The notes below the pieces were generated by a model. The model made no database searches, was not told the DNA's origin, and saw only the letters and a list, made by a program, of their open reading frames with translations. The position numbers and the translations under genes are program-made. A DNA stretch of 64,000 nucleotides from Chthoniobacterales bacterium (GTDB lineage Bacteria > Verrucomicrobiota > Verrucomicrobiia > Chthoniobacterales > UBA6821): contig JAIEQF010000001.1 of NCBI GenBank assembly GCA_019747895.1, positions 1 through 64,000 on the forward strand, written 5' to 3'. Shown here in pieces: positions 36,025 to 44,097 of this stretch (positions are counted from its first letter, which is position 1; the number at the start of each line of letters is the position of its first letter).

Positions 36025-36916
36025 CACACTCTCTTTATTATTTTTGGTTCTCTGCATTCCTCACCTCTCCTTTGCAAGTGATGATGATCAAGAACCAACT
36101 TCTTATGAGGCTCATCTCCTCAGTATCAAAGAATATTGCAGGTGTTTGAAGGGAGCTGCCTCCGCAGAAGATTCCTATCGCCTCTACGATATGGAAACGA
36201 TGAGTCGAGAAATTCTTCAAACTGCATCTCCTGAAGATCAGCATCCTCATTTTCTTTATTCCGTCGCAGAGGATATTGATCCGAAAAGCCCGATGTTAAA
36301 CCTTACAGAACTTGATGCCATGAGGTGTTGTAACTGGATAGAAACTTCTCTTCCTTCGAGTGATAATACGCCACCAAATACGGAAGTAGGTTCTTACATA
36401 TTACATGAAGATGGGTCGTTTGAAGTCAATGATGCCGCTCAGCTTCATCTGGTTCACCACGACGATGGGACTTTTGAAATCATCAGTAGCGTTAAGAAGA
36501 CAACTTCTCCTTTAATGATGCCTGGCTTGGAGAAAACAGATGGCAACAAGGGGAAATGGGTGCGGCTATTTCCTGATATAGGAAGTGAAACCACAGCCAA
36601 CCGCAGAGAGTATGATCGTGTAGATGACCAATACGGATCTTCGTCTCCGCAGAATCGTAGCATTCCTATGAATATTACGGTTCCATCGCTGTCCAACATC
36701 GTTCATAACGATAACTTCGACGACGACTCTTTGATTGGTCATACTGGTAATGCTCATCAAGAGGGAAGCTATATTGCTATCAAAGATCATCTCTGGTGCC
36801 TTCCCGAGATAATCAAAGCTTGTCTTAGGTCACAAGAGGATCGAGACCTGATGGCACAGGCACGTCAAAAAATAAGAAATCCTTTTGGCGTTGGTGATAG
36901 CTCGAGCAAAAAATAA
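36020..36916 (+). CDS. FGE-fragment secreted protein with start region lost to element B2
   Basis: About 290 aa remain. The frame opens right after a TGA inside element B2 and reads YTLSLLFLVLCIPHLSFA, the hydrophobic core and cleavage region of a signal peptide without its Met and basic N-terminus. The only start candidate is TTG at 36044, which leaves a very short signal. The mature part matches the N-terminal block of the 1284-aa protein: EYCRCLKGAA, SYRLYDMETM, SPMLNLTELDAMRCCNWIE, TEVGSYILHEDG and TTSPLMMPGLEK followed by GNKGKW. The C-terminal half has no recognised domain. The gene is probably inactivated or poorly exported. Confidence 0.65.
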   Translation, partial: LYTLSLLFLVLCIPHLSFASDDDQEPTSYEAHLLSIKEYCRCLKGAASAEDSYRLYDMETMSREILQTASPEDQHPHFLYSVAEDIDPKSPMLNLTELDAMRCCNWIETSLPSSDNTPPNTEVGSYILHEDGSFEVNDAAQLHLVHHDDGTFEIISSVKKTTSPLMMPGLEKTDGNKGKWVRLFPDIGSETTANRREYDRVDDQYGSSSPQNRSIPMNITVPSLSNIVHNDNFDDDSLIGHTGNAHQEGSYIAIKDHLWCLPEIIKACLRSQEDRDLMAQARQKIRNPFGVGDSSSKK

Positions 36917-36926
36917 CAAAGACTCT

Positions 36927-37802
36927 CTATTTTACTGCAGGCAACGAACTTTTCTTGTTGCCTGTTTGCTGCAACTTGTCACCCGTTGTTGCTGGCATTT
37001 CCTCATGCTGTAAAGCCGCTTTCATCGCTTCATCAGCAAGTGCTCGCAACTGCTGGACCTCACTCAGTGCTGGAACTTTGTTTTGAGCCGCAATGGAGCG
37101 GATCGTTTTTAAATTAGCGCTTACCGCAATCACAATAGGCCTTCTTTTCGTACGTGGGCTTAAGGTGTCCATCCGTTCAATAAAATAATCCATCACAGGA
37201 AGTCGAACCAGTGCTGTTGCTTTTTCTGTGGTGTAATAATCAGCTGCAACGTGTGTTGCCATTTGAAAACCACGCAACCATCCGCCAAGGCTAATCAAAT
37301 CAGCCATCTCGCCGTCATGAAGTTCAATCATCGATTCTTCTACCTCGCGCTGACAACGATTCAACTCTTCACGCAATCCTGACCAATCACCTCGGTCCGC
37401 CAACTCAAAAAGACTTTTGCTGTGATAGGTTAATTTTTGACCGGCAGCGAGCGCATTGGCATCTTTGATTAAAGCTTTACCAATTTCTACCATCAATGAT
37501 TGCTGACGAGAAATCGTTGCCACAAAGCCATTCGCCACAAGCGCTCCAAATTGTACCGCAGTCTGCAAGCGATTATTGAACGTATCATTATTATTAAAAG
37601 TTTTCACCATCTCCAGTGGTGGCGGTTGAAAGATTTCGAGGTCGTGAAAAACTTTTCCAACTAAAGGTGTTGTCATTTCATTCACACCCAATTCTTCTAG
37701 CATATGTTCTCGAGCACTCTCTTCGAAATCGTGATCAGTCGGAGATGCTGCCGCAAGTCTGAAGAAAGCGGCTATTGTGACTATCGTAAAAAAAGGAATC
37801 AT
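36927..37802 (-). CDS. Conserved-looking exported protein, family unknown
   Basis: The ~291-aa protein, starting at the Met before IPFFTIVTIAAFFRLAAASP, has an N-terminal signal or anchor. The frame extends upstream to 37868, but that part lacks signal character. The body is helical: RLQTAVQFGALVANGFVATI, LMVEIGKALIKDANALAAGQ, LISLGGWLRGFQMATHVAAD. This recalls uncharacterised exported proteins of Verrucomicrobia, and I can give no function. The Gln/Lys-rich tail is probably disordered. It is convergent with the FGE-fragment gene. Confidence 0.65.
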   Translation of the reverse strand: MIPFFTIVTIAAFFRLAAASPTDHDFEESAREHMLEELGVNEMTTPLVGKVFHDLEIFQPPPLEMVKTFNNNDTFNNRLQTAVQFGALVANGFVATISRQQSLMVEIGKALIKDANALAAGQKLTYHSKSLFELADRGDWSGLREELNRCQREVEESMIELHDGEMADLISLGGWLRGFQMATHVAADYYTTEKATALVRLPVMDYFIERMDTLSPRTKRRPIVIAVSANLKTIRSIAAQNKVPALSEVQQLRALADEAMKAALQHEEMPATTGDKLQQTGNKKSSLPAVK

Positions 37803-37933
37803 CAAAAATAAAAAATTAGTAGATCTCAAAAGCGAGTCATACCATAGCACGTTGATCTTATCAAACACAGAATAATTCAGGCTTTATATTCACTCATTAC
37901 CCATTACTCTTTACTCATTACTTTTTAAAAAGA

Positions 37934-39217
37934 ATGTCCCTCACCACTCAACTTCATGTGCTAGGTCAAGCCGCTCGAGAAGCCGCACGTTTCTTAGCCG
38001 GGCTCTCGACCGAAGAAAAAAATCGAGCGCTCTTGGCTATGGCTGATCAGATCTTGGCAAGTCAGGAAGAAATTTTGGCTGCTAATGAAGAAGATTTGAA
38101 GGTAGGCAGAGAAAAAAACTTGAGCGCTCCCCTCCTTGATCGATTGACACTAACACCAGCGCGTCTCCAGGGTATCATCGCAAGCATTCATCAAGCAGCC
38201 TTTCTTCCTGACCCTATTGGAAAAATTCTTGCCGAGTGGAAACGCGAAGATGGATTGGCATTTCAAAAAATGAGTGTGCCCCTTGGCGTTATCGGAATCA
38301 TTTATGAATCGCGGCCGAATGTGACCGTTGATGCTGCAATCCTCTGCCTCAAGGCTGGAAATGCCTGCTTGTTGCGAGGCGGTTCAGAAGCTTTTCATAC
38401 GAACACGGCATTAGCAACCTCGCTGCAGCTAGCTTTGAAAGCGACTCACTTTCCTGAAGCCTGCATTCAACTTGTGCCAACTACCGATCGCGCTGCAATT
38501 CCTATTCTCTGCGAAATGGAGGAGCACCTCGATTGCATCATCCCGCGTGGAGGCAAGGCTCTTATTGAGACCGTGGTACGTCATGCGCGCATGCCCGTGA
38601 TCAAGCACAATGATGGTATTTGCGCTGCCTACATTGACCAGGAGGCCAACCTCAAGATGGCTTCAGAACTTGTTTTCAACGCCAAGCATCAGCGTCCTAG
38701 CGCCTGCAATGCACTCGAGACGGTTTTGTTGCATGAAAAAATTGCAACTGAATTTTTAAAAACAGCCGGAAAAAAATTATTACAAGAAGGGGTCGAGCTT
38801 CGCTGTTCTTCAGAACTTCTCGCACTTGTTCCGGATTCTCTGCGAAAAGAATTTTCTCAACAGATTAAAAAAGCGAGCAAGGAAGATTTTCGAACAGAAT
38901 TTTTAGCACTGACGCTGGCTCTCAAAACAGTCGCCTCAGTTGAAGAAGCCATTGATCACATCACAGGGCATGGCTCGCACCATAGCGATCTGATTGTGAC
39001 AGAGAATCAACAGACAGCAGAACAATTTTTGCGCGAAGTCGACAGTGCTACCGTTTATTGGAATGCCTCGACGCGCTTCACCGATGGTGGCGAGTTTGGC
39101 TTTGGTGCCGAGATCGGCATCAGCACTGGTAAATTCCATGCTCGCGGCCCGATGGGCTTGGCTGAATTGACGAGCTATAAATATTTGATTCGTGGGCATG
39201 GGCAAATAAGAAAGTAA
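37934..39217 (+). CDS. proA: Gamma-glutamyl phosphate reductase
   Basis: The 427-aa NADPH-dependent enzyme makes glutamate 5-semialdehyde in proline synthesis. Blocks include VPLGVIGIIYESRPNVTVDA, CLKAGNACLLRGGSEA, VPTTDRAAI and the Cys nucleophile region RPSACNALETVL. The ending FGAEIGISTGKFHARGPMGL is canonical. proB is not adjacent. The leader is an ATTACTC phrase repeat. Confidence 0.96.
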   Translation: MSLTTQLHVLGQAAREAARFLAGLSTEEKNRALLAMADQILASQEEILAANEEDLKVGREKNLSAPLLDRLTLTPARLQGIIASIHQAAFLPDPIGKILAEWKREDGLAFQKMSVPLGVIGIIYESRPNVTVDAAILCLKAGNACLLRGGSEAFHTNTALATSLQLALKATHFPEACIQLVPTTDRAAIPILCEMEEHLDCIIPRGGKALIETVVRHARMPVIKHNDGICAAYIDQEANLKMASELVFNAKHQRPSACNALETVLLHEKIATEFLKTAGKKLLQEGVELRCSSELLALVPDSLRKEFSQQIKKASKEDFRTEFLALTLALKTVASVEEAIDHITGHGSHHSDLIVTENQQTAEQFLREVDSATVYWNASTRFTDGGEFGFGAEIGISTGKFHARGPMGLAELTSYKYLIRGHGQIRK

Positions 39218-39230
39218 ACACAAAAAATAA

Positions 39231-39394
39231 TTAACCGCAAAGAACGCAAAGAGCGCAAAAAAAATCAGCAGCTAGTTTGCTCTCCTAAATTCACAGGGTT
39301 CAATTATAATGCTTATCAATGAAAAGCATCAACTAGCGTAGCTTTATTTTTTTGTATTTTTTTCTTTGTGCTCTTTGCGTTCTTTGCGGTTAAT
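39231..39394. repeat. CGCAAAG palindrome
   Basis: TTAACCGCAAAGAACGCAAA with GAGCGCAAA lies at the left. TTTGTGCTCTTTGCGTTCTT with TGCGGTTAA lies at the right, enclosing ~100 bp of non-coding sequence between proA and acyP. Confidence 0.8.
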
Positions 39395-39418
39395 TTTCTT
39401 CCGCTTTTCTTTATTTTT

Positions 39419-39742
39419 ATGATCACTTACCAAATTTATTACGAAGGAAAAGTTCAAGGCGTCGGCTTTAGAGCCACTGTTCTTGGGCTTGCACGAGGCT
39501 TTGATATTGCCGGTGAAGTCAAAAATCTTCCTGATGGTCGCGTTGAATTATTACTCCAAGGAGAATCGCAAGAGGTTGAAGAATTTTTAAAAGCAATTAA
39601 AGAAAGTCATCTTGGTAGTCATATCATGTCAGAACAAAAAAACCTCATGGATGCTGATTCGACTTTACGCTTTCGTGGATTTAAGATTCTCCCTTCAACT
39701 CTTCAACCTTTTAACCCTTCAACATCACGCAGCAATCTATGA
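39419..39742 (+). CDS. acyP: Acylphosphatase
   Basis: The ~107-aa enzyme hydrolyses carboxyl-phosphate bonds. It carries the signature GKVQGVGFRATVLGLA (active Arg in GFR), followed by VKNLPDGRVELLLQG. Start ATG 39419 was chosen because upstream codons lie in the CGCAAAG repeat. The last ~15 residues (STLQPFNPSTSRSNL) are encoded by a TTCAACC phrase repeat and go beyond the usual ~90-aa domain. The gene overlaps bioD by 4 bp. Confidence 0.9.
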   Translation: MITYQIYYEGKVQGVGFRATVLGLARGFDIAGEVKNLPDGRVELLLQGESQEVEEFLKAIKESHLGSHIMSEQKNLMDADSTLRFRGFKILPSTLQPFNPSTSRSNL

Positions 39743-40377
39743 ACTTTTTTATTACTGGTACCAATACCAATGCTGGCAAAACCTATGTGACAGCTTTGCT
39801 AACCCAAGCTTTTCGCAAAATAGGATACCCAACGATTGCACTTAAACCACTTGCTTCGGGTGGATGGAGCGATTCCGAAATTTTGTCGGCAGCGGCAGAC
39901 CATCTCTTAAGCCCCCAAGAGATCACCCCCTTTTTTTTCAATCTTCCTTTATCGCCGATGCAGGCCGCGACAGCAGAAGGCAAAACTATCTCTCCCCAAG
40001 AAATCATTTCGTTTATCGAACGAATGAAAAAAAATCATCCATCTCTCCTTGTCGAAGGAGTTGGCGGCTGGAAGGTACCTCTCACCTACGATTTTACAAT
40101 CGCTGACTTGGCTGCTGCAGTTGGCTTTCCGGTTTTCCTCGTCATTCGCAATCAGCTTGGCGCCAAGAACCATGCCTTGCTCACGCTCGAGTCGATTCAA
40201 AGTCACGGCCTCACTTGTGCGGGTATCATCCTCAATCATCTTCCCGAAGATGAAGCCGATCCTGCCATTCCAGGATATCGTGAATTTTTTAAAAACTTCG
40301 CAAAACTTCATCAACTCCCTTTTTTAGAAATTTTTCCAAATCAAAAAGAAATTGATCTTTCTCTTCTTTCAATTTAA
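39739..40377 (+). CDS. bioD: Dethiobiotin synthetase
   Basis: The 212-aa ATP-dependent carboxylase closes the ureido ring of dethiobiotin. Motifs are the P-loop FITGTNTNAGKTYVTALL, KPLASGG, LLVEGVGGWKVPL and IRNQLGAKNHALLT. Other bio genes are not adjacent. The alpha-oxoamine synthase at 55971 looks like serine palmitoyltransferase rather than BioF. Translation is coupled to acyP through an ATGA overlap. Confidence 0.94.
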   Translation: MNFFITGTNTNAGKTYVTALLTQAFRKIGYPTIALKPLASGGWSDSEILSAAADHLLSPQEITPFFFNLPLSPMQAATAEGKTISPQEIISFIERMKKNHPSLLVEGVGGWKVPLTYDFTIADLAAAVGFPVFLVIRNQLGAKNHALLTLESIQSHGLTCAGIILNHLPEDEADPAIPGYREFFKNFAKLHQLPFLEIFPNQKEIDLSLLSI

Positions 40378-40402
40378 GAAAGACAAAAACCTTATCTGAC
40401 TT

Positions 40403-41131
40403 ATGGAAATTCATCCTGCCGGTTTGACTCCTCCTATTCCACTACCTGGAGGTAATACAAACCTTCCTTTTGTTGGTAAAAAAACGGCACCTCTGCCTCC
40501 CTCAGTCACTGGAAGCCTTTTTAAAGAAAGAGAGCCAAATCATCTTCCCGCTAAAAATGTTATTGCAGGATCAAAATTCAGCATCCCTTCTTTTGCTACT
40601 CCTTCTTTAGATTCTTCACATACTACTCAACAAAAAGTTCAAATTTCAGGCGGCCTTTTCACAAAAGAAAATTCAGATTACACTCCATCTAAAAAATCAA
40701 TTTCGCTCCCAACCTTAAAACTTCCTTCTTTTATTGCCTCTTCTTCTACTAGTTTCCAAGCGAATCGAGACCGTCGAGAGAGTTTTTATGGATCGCCCTA
40801 CCCTGATAGCACTGAAACACCAAGAGTTAAAGATGCCTTAAATATTTTAGGATTAGGAGACTTGGGATTAGAAAAAGAGCTAGAAAAAAAATCTCTAAAA
40901 CTGAGTCCATTGGGGGAGATTAATTTTAGTAGTGGGAGGATAAGAAAATCCAAATCCGATGATAGTAGTAGCGTTATGAGCAACAGCCCGTCCTCTACTG
41001 CCTCTTCTATTGCTACGACAAGAGAAGGGGCTTCAACAACACCAATAAATACACCAGAATCAGAATCACCAGTGCCTTTTTTTTCTCCACAACAAGCTCC
41101 TCTAGCTCCTATTCAAGGAAAAACAGACTAA
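40403..41131 (+). CDS. Disordered Pro/Ser-rich protein, unknown
   Basis: The 242-aa protein has no signal peptide and no recognised domain. The composition is Pro/Ser/Thr/Lys-rich (HPAGLTPPIPLPGGN, SSVMSNSPSSTASSIATT), with one short predicted helix (KDALNILGLGDLGLEKELEK). Codon use looks like its neighbours and the frame is long, so it is probably real. Its 3' end overlaps that of pncC by 30 bp. Disordered, signal-less proteins of this kind can be secretion substrates, but nothing here shows that. Confidence 0.6.
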   Translation: MEIHPAGLTPPIPLPGGNTNLPFVGKKTAPLPPSVTGSLFKEREPNHLPAKNVIAGSKFSIPSFATPSLDSSHTTQQKVQISGGLFTKENSDYTPSKKSISLPTLKLPSFIASSSTSFQANRDRRESFYGSPYPDSTETPRVKDALNILGLGDLGLEKELEKKSLKLSPLGEINFSSGRIRKSKSDDSSSVMSNSPSSTASSIATTREGASTTPINTPESESPVPFFSPQQAPLAPIQGKTD

Positions 41132-41587
41132 ACGATTTAGTATTGCTTCCGTTACTTTTTCTTTAAAAACCAACCGCTCTTCCGGGAAAAATTCCTGCCA
41201 GACTTCTGTCGGTTTTCCTACTTGAGCCATCGCTAAGAAAACAGTTCCGACTGGTTTTTGCTTGCTCCCTCCGGCAGGGCCTGCAATACCCGTTGTAGCA
41301 AGGCCAAAAGTGGCGCCACTTTTTTGTTGAATCCCTTCAGCCATCGATTGAGCGACCTCAGCGCTGACAGCACTATGCTTTTCAATCAAGTTAGGAGAGA
41401 CTCCCAGCAATCTCGTCTTGGCAGCATTGGAATAACAAATGACCCCTTCTAAAAAAACAGCGGAGGCTCCTGGAATATTCGTTAATGTGTGCGCTAGTAA
41501 ACCGCCTGTGCACGATTCTGCAGTTGCAATGGTTTGAGAAGAGAGGCTTAGTTTTTGAAGAAGCGTCGCAGCAACAGCATCAAGCAT
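41102..41587 (-). CDS. pncC: Nicotinamide-nucleotide amidase (CinA C-terminal domain)
   Basis: The 161-aa stand-alone CinA C domain deamidates NMN to nicotinate mononucleotide. Motifs are TIATAESCTGGLLAHTLTNI, GASAVFLEGVICYSN, SAEVAQSMAEG and LATTGIAGPAGGSKQKPVGT. It forms a minus-strand run with rsfS and nadD, with a theme of NAD recycling. Confidence 0.93.
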   Translation of the reverse strand: MLDAVAATLLQKLSLSSQTIATAESCTGGLLAHTLTNIPGASAVFLEGVICYSNAAKTRLLGVSPNLIEKHSAVSAEVAQSMAEGIQQKSGATFGLATTGIAGPAGGSKQKPVGTVFLAMAQVGKPTEVWQEFFPEERLVFKEKVTEAILNRLVCFSLNRS

Positions 41588-41595
41588 CTTGTTAT

Positions 41596-42162
41596 TTATT
41601 TTGTGTTCTTTGTGCTCCGCTTTAGCGGCTTTGTGATCTTTGTAGTGAATTTCAGCTTCTTTGAATCATTCCAGAGCGACTCCAGATCGTAAATCTCACG
41701 CAACTCTTGATGAAAAATATGAACAATAATGTTTCCAAAATCGATGACGATCCATCGGCTTCCTGGATAAGCATCATCAGCATGTGGAGGAATACCCTTC
41801 TCCGTCCGCATGCGATCTCGAATGGAACTTGCAACCGCTTTAATCTGTGGTTCTGAAGAGGCAGAGACAATGACAAAAAAATCGGCAAAGGAAGAGATCC
41901 CTCGCAAATCCAAGATGATAGGATCCTCTGCTTTTTTATCCAGAGCTGCCTCAACGCAGAACCGAGCTAGCGCCTCTTCAGCATCTATGTCTTTAGGAGT
42001 TGTTGCTTTTTTGACAACTGCTTTTCTAGGAGTTGCTTTTTTAACAACCGTTTCTTTAGCAGTCGCTTTTTTAACAACCGTTTCTTTAGCAGTCGCTTTT
42101 TTAACAACTGTTTTTTTAGCAGTCGCTTTTTTGGTAGAGCTTTTTTGTTTTAATGTAGTCAT
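41596..42162 (-). CDS. rsfS: Ribosomal silencing factor RsfS with lysine-rich N-terminal repeats
   Basis: The RsfS domain (residues ~65-170) binds uL14 on the 50S subunit and blocks subunit joining in starvation. Its blocks are ILDLRGISSFADFFVIVSAS, IVIDFGNIIVHIFHQELREI and YDLESLW. It is preceded by ~60 residues of 10-mer repeats (KKATAKETVV) encoded by 30-bp tandem DNA repeats, giving a highly basic tail like that of histone-H1-like proteins. The C-terminus (KFTTKITKPLKRSTKNTK) is read from a CACAAAG-type repeat. The start overlaps nadD by 47 bp. Confidence 0.92.
   Translation of the reverse strand: MTTLKQKSSTKKATAKKTVVKKATAKETVVKKATAKETVVKKATPRKAVVKKATTPKDIDAEEALARFCVEAALDKKAEDPIILDLRGISSFADFFVIVSASSEPQIKAVASSIRDRMRTEKGIPPHADDAYPGSRWIVIDFGNIIVHIFHQELREIYDLESLWNDSKKLKFTTKITKPLKRSTKNTK
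42005..42140. repeat. 30-bp tandem repeat inside rsfS
   Basis: About four copies of a 30-bp unit (GCTTTTTTAACAACCGTTTC followed by TTTAGCAGTC) encode the KKATAKETVV decapeptides. Copy number may vary between strains by slippage. Confidence 0.85.
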
Positions 42163-42811
42163 GGATGGATGAAGGAAGAAGATAGTCGACGTTTTTGTTT
42201 TTGGCGAGACGTTCTCGAATTTCTGTAGAAGAAATATCGATACAACGACCTAACAGAATGGGGTCAAGAATAGGGTCAGCCATCGAATTTCGCGAAATGG
42301 GGTCAGTCATCGAGTTTCGTGAAAGAACGACAAACGAAACAAGTTTTTGTAGCTCTTCACTCTCTTTCCATCCAGGGAGACCAGCAAGTTGATCTTCGCC
42401 AATGAGGAAAACAAAAGTTGCTCCTCGATGTTCTTGTTGAAGCTCTTTGACTGTATCGATGGTAAAAGAAGGGCCTGTTCGAGAAAGCTCTCGCGGATCA
42501 ATGCTCCAACCATTTCTTCCGCGAATCGCTAGCTCCATCATCGCTACGCGATCCTCTGCAGAAGCCGCTGGAGGCTGGTTTGTTTTGTAGGGAGAAATTT
42601 TAGCAGGAATTAAAATCAGTTGATCCAACTTTAATTTTTCAAAAGCAGCCTCCGCTAAAATCAGGTGTCCCAAATGAATCGGATCAAACGTGCCACCGAA
42701 GAGGCCGATGCGGCCATCTCCTGCTTCGCAGGAGCAGGTAACAGGTTGCAGGTAACAGGTTGCAGGAACTTTACTCTGTAGAGTGGAGTTAAGCTCAATT
42801 TGTCGATTCAT
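42116..42811 (-). CDS. nadD: Nicotinate-nucleotide adenylyltransferase
   Basis: The 231-aa enzyme adenylates NaMN to NaAD. The core starts at RIGLFGGTFDPIHLGHLILA, with ILIPAKISPYK, FLIGEDQLAGLPGWKE and SSTEIRERL. The ~34 residues before the core (TLQSKVPATCYLQPVTCSCE) are read from CCTGTAA/CCTGCAA phrase repeats. No internal Met offers a better start, so the repeat appears to be translated. A 27-bp tandem duplication encodes RNSMTDPIS/RNSMADPIL. It forms a run with rsfS and pncC. Confidence 0.93.
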   Translation of the reverse strand: MNRQIELNSTLQSKVPATCYLQPVTCSCEAGDGRIGLFGGTFDPIHLGHLILAEAAFEKLKLDQLILIPAKISPYKTNQPPAASAEDRVAMMELAIRGRNGWSIDPRELSRTGPSFTIDTVKELQQEHRGATFVFLIGEDQLAGLPGWKESEELQKLVSFVVLSRNSMTDPISRNSMADPILDPILLGRCIDISSTEIRERLAKNKNVDYLLPSSIHDYIKTKKLYQKSDC

Positions 42812-42859
42812 TTAAAAAAAATTTCCTGTAACCTGTAACCTGTAAAGCTGTCCCCTGTT
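42734..42859. repeat. CCTGTAA/CCTGCAA phrase repeats in and before nadD
   Basis: AGGTAACAGGTTGCAGGTAA and further ACAGGTTGCAGG units lie in the nadD 5' coding region (42734-42766). The inverse TTCCTGTAACCTGTAACCTG, with TAAAGCTGTCCCCTG, lies at 42823-42858 at the namZ end. The arms can pair across the nadD start codon. Confidence 0.75.
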
Positions 42860-44063
42860 ATTGATACAACAAAAACGGCTGCCGTTCATATCGGAAATGG
42901 TTCAAGAAAGGCGTCCAGCTAGCAATGATTTGCTCTGGAGATTTTCTGGCGAGTTCTTCTTTAATGTTGGAGCTCCCGTAGACTTTATAAAAGAGATTTA
43001 GTTTTTCATGTGGAGCACGAGCGATGAGAGTGCCATGAGTCTGATGATAACTTGCTGCTAACAAGTAAAGCGAGGCTGCAGCGAGATTGCCACTGTGTGG
43101 ATTAATTTTAAAACGAACTCCTTTGCCGCATCGCGTTGCATAAGGATAGACCCCCATGCCATTACATTTTGAGAGCAAGTAAGGATAGAGTGTTGGCTTA
43201 ATCCAGTGAGCTGTAAAAAATTCAAAGGCCGAAGTGGTTCCAATGCCAATATCAATCCCCTCGCCTAATTCACTTACGACGCCGGTGACGACGTAATAAA
43301 AAGGTGAAGAGCAATTTGGAATGTTGGGAGAAGGTTTCACCCAAGCAAGTCCGGTGTTAGACCAGACCATGGAACGAGACCAGCCATGCATCCGAACGAC
43401 TTTGAGATCGGCTTTGATGGGACTCATCCATCCTTTTTCATTGGCCATCATGGCAAGCTCGCCCATCGTCATTCCATGGACATAGGGAACCGGAAGTTGA
43501 CCGACAAAAGAAACCCATTGAGGATCAAGTGGCATTCCCTCGACACGTTCTCCACCGAGAGGATTGGGGCGATCGAGAATAACAAATTCTTTATGCTGCT
43601 CTGCGCAAGCCTGCAGGCACTTCGCCATCGTACTGATGTAGGTGTAACTACGGCATCCAATGTCTTGCATGTCAAAAACCAGGACATCAATGCCAGCCAA
43701 CATTTGCGGCGTTGGTTTACGCGTATCGCCGTAGAGTGAATAAGCCGTTAAGCCAGTCAGACGATCGCGTCGCGAGCGGACATTGACCCCTGCTTTTTCC
43801 ACACCATCCAAACCATGTTCAGGCGTATAAAGCGCAACAAGGTGCACATTTTTCTTTAAAACAAGTCGAGTCAAGACGCCTTGCTTATTGACACCTGTTT
43901 GATTTGTGACGAGCCCCACACGTTTTCCTCGCAATAGATCGAAGTGATGTTCCATAAGCACATCAATACCGAGATCGACGGCAGAGGCGGCTTGCACGAA
44001 AGTGCATAAGAAAAAAGTTAACGCTAATATATTTTTAAAAATCTTTTTCATTATTGTTTTCAT
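42858..44063 (-). CDS. namZ: Exo-beta-N-acetylmuramidase NamZ (DUF1343)
   Basis: The 401-aa exported protein has a signal peptide (NILALTFFLCTFVQAASA) followed by the DUF1343/YbbC fold: GKRVGLVTNQTGVN, YTPEHGLDGVEKAG, DVLVFDMQDIGCRSYTYI and ILDRPNPLGGERVEG. Family members such as Bacillus NamZ release MurNAc from the non-reducing end of muropeptide chains. It is divergent from nagZ, whose product removes GlcNAc. The pair therefore fits sequential dismantling of MurNAc-GlcNAc chains, as in known NamZ-NagZ loci. Confidence 0.9.
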   Translation of the reverse strand: MKTIMKKIFKNILALTFFLCTFVQAASAVDLGIDVLMEHHFDLLRGKRVGLVTNQTGVNKQGVLTRLVLKKNVHLVALYTPEHGLDGVEKAGVNVRSRRDRLTGLTAYSLYGDTRKPTPQMLAGIDVLVFDMQDIGCRSYTYISTMAKCLQACAEQHKEFVILDRPNPLGGERVEGMPLDPQWVSFVGQLPVPYVHGMTMGELAMMANEKGWMSPIKADLKVVRMHGWSRSMVWSNTGLAWVKPSPNIPNCSSPFYYVVTGVVSELGEGIDIGIGTTSAFEFFTAHWIKPTLYPYLLSKCNGMGVYPYATRCGKGVRFKINPHSGNLAAASLYLLAASYHQTHGTLIARAPHEKLNLFYKVYGSSNIKEELARKSPEQIIASWTPFLNHFRYERQPFLLYQ

Positions 44064-44097
44064 TTCGTTTTTTGCAAATTAGTAATACTCTTTTTCA

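Noticed and set aside
42005-42140. Regular ~30-bp repeats that could suggest a CRISPR array
   Set aside because: The units are head-to-tail without unique spacers and encode Lys/Ala-rich decapeptides in frame within rsfS.
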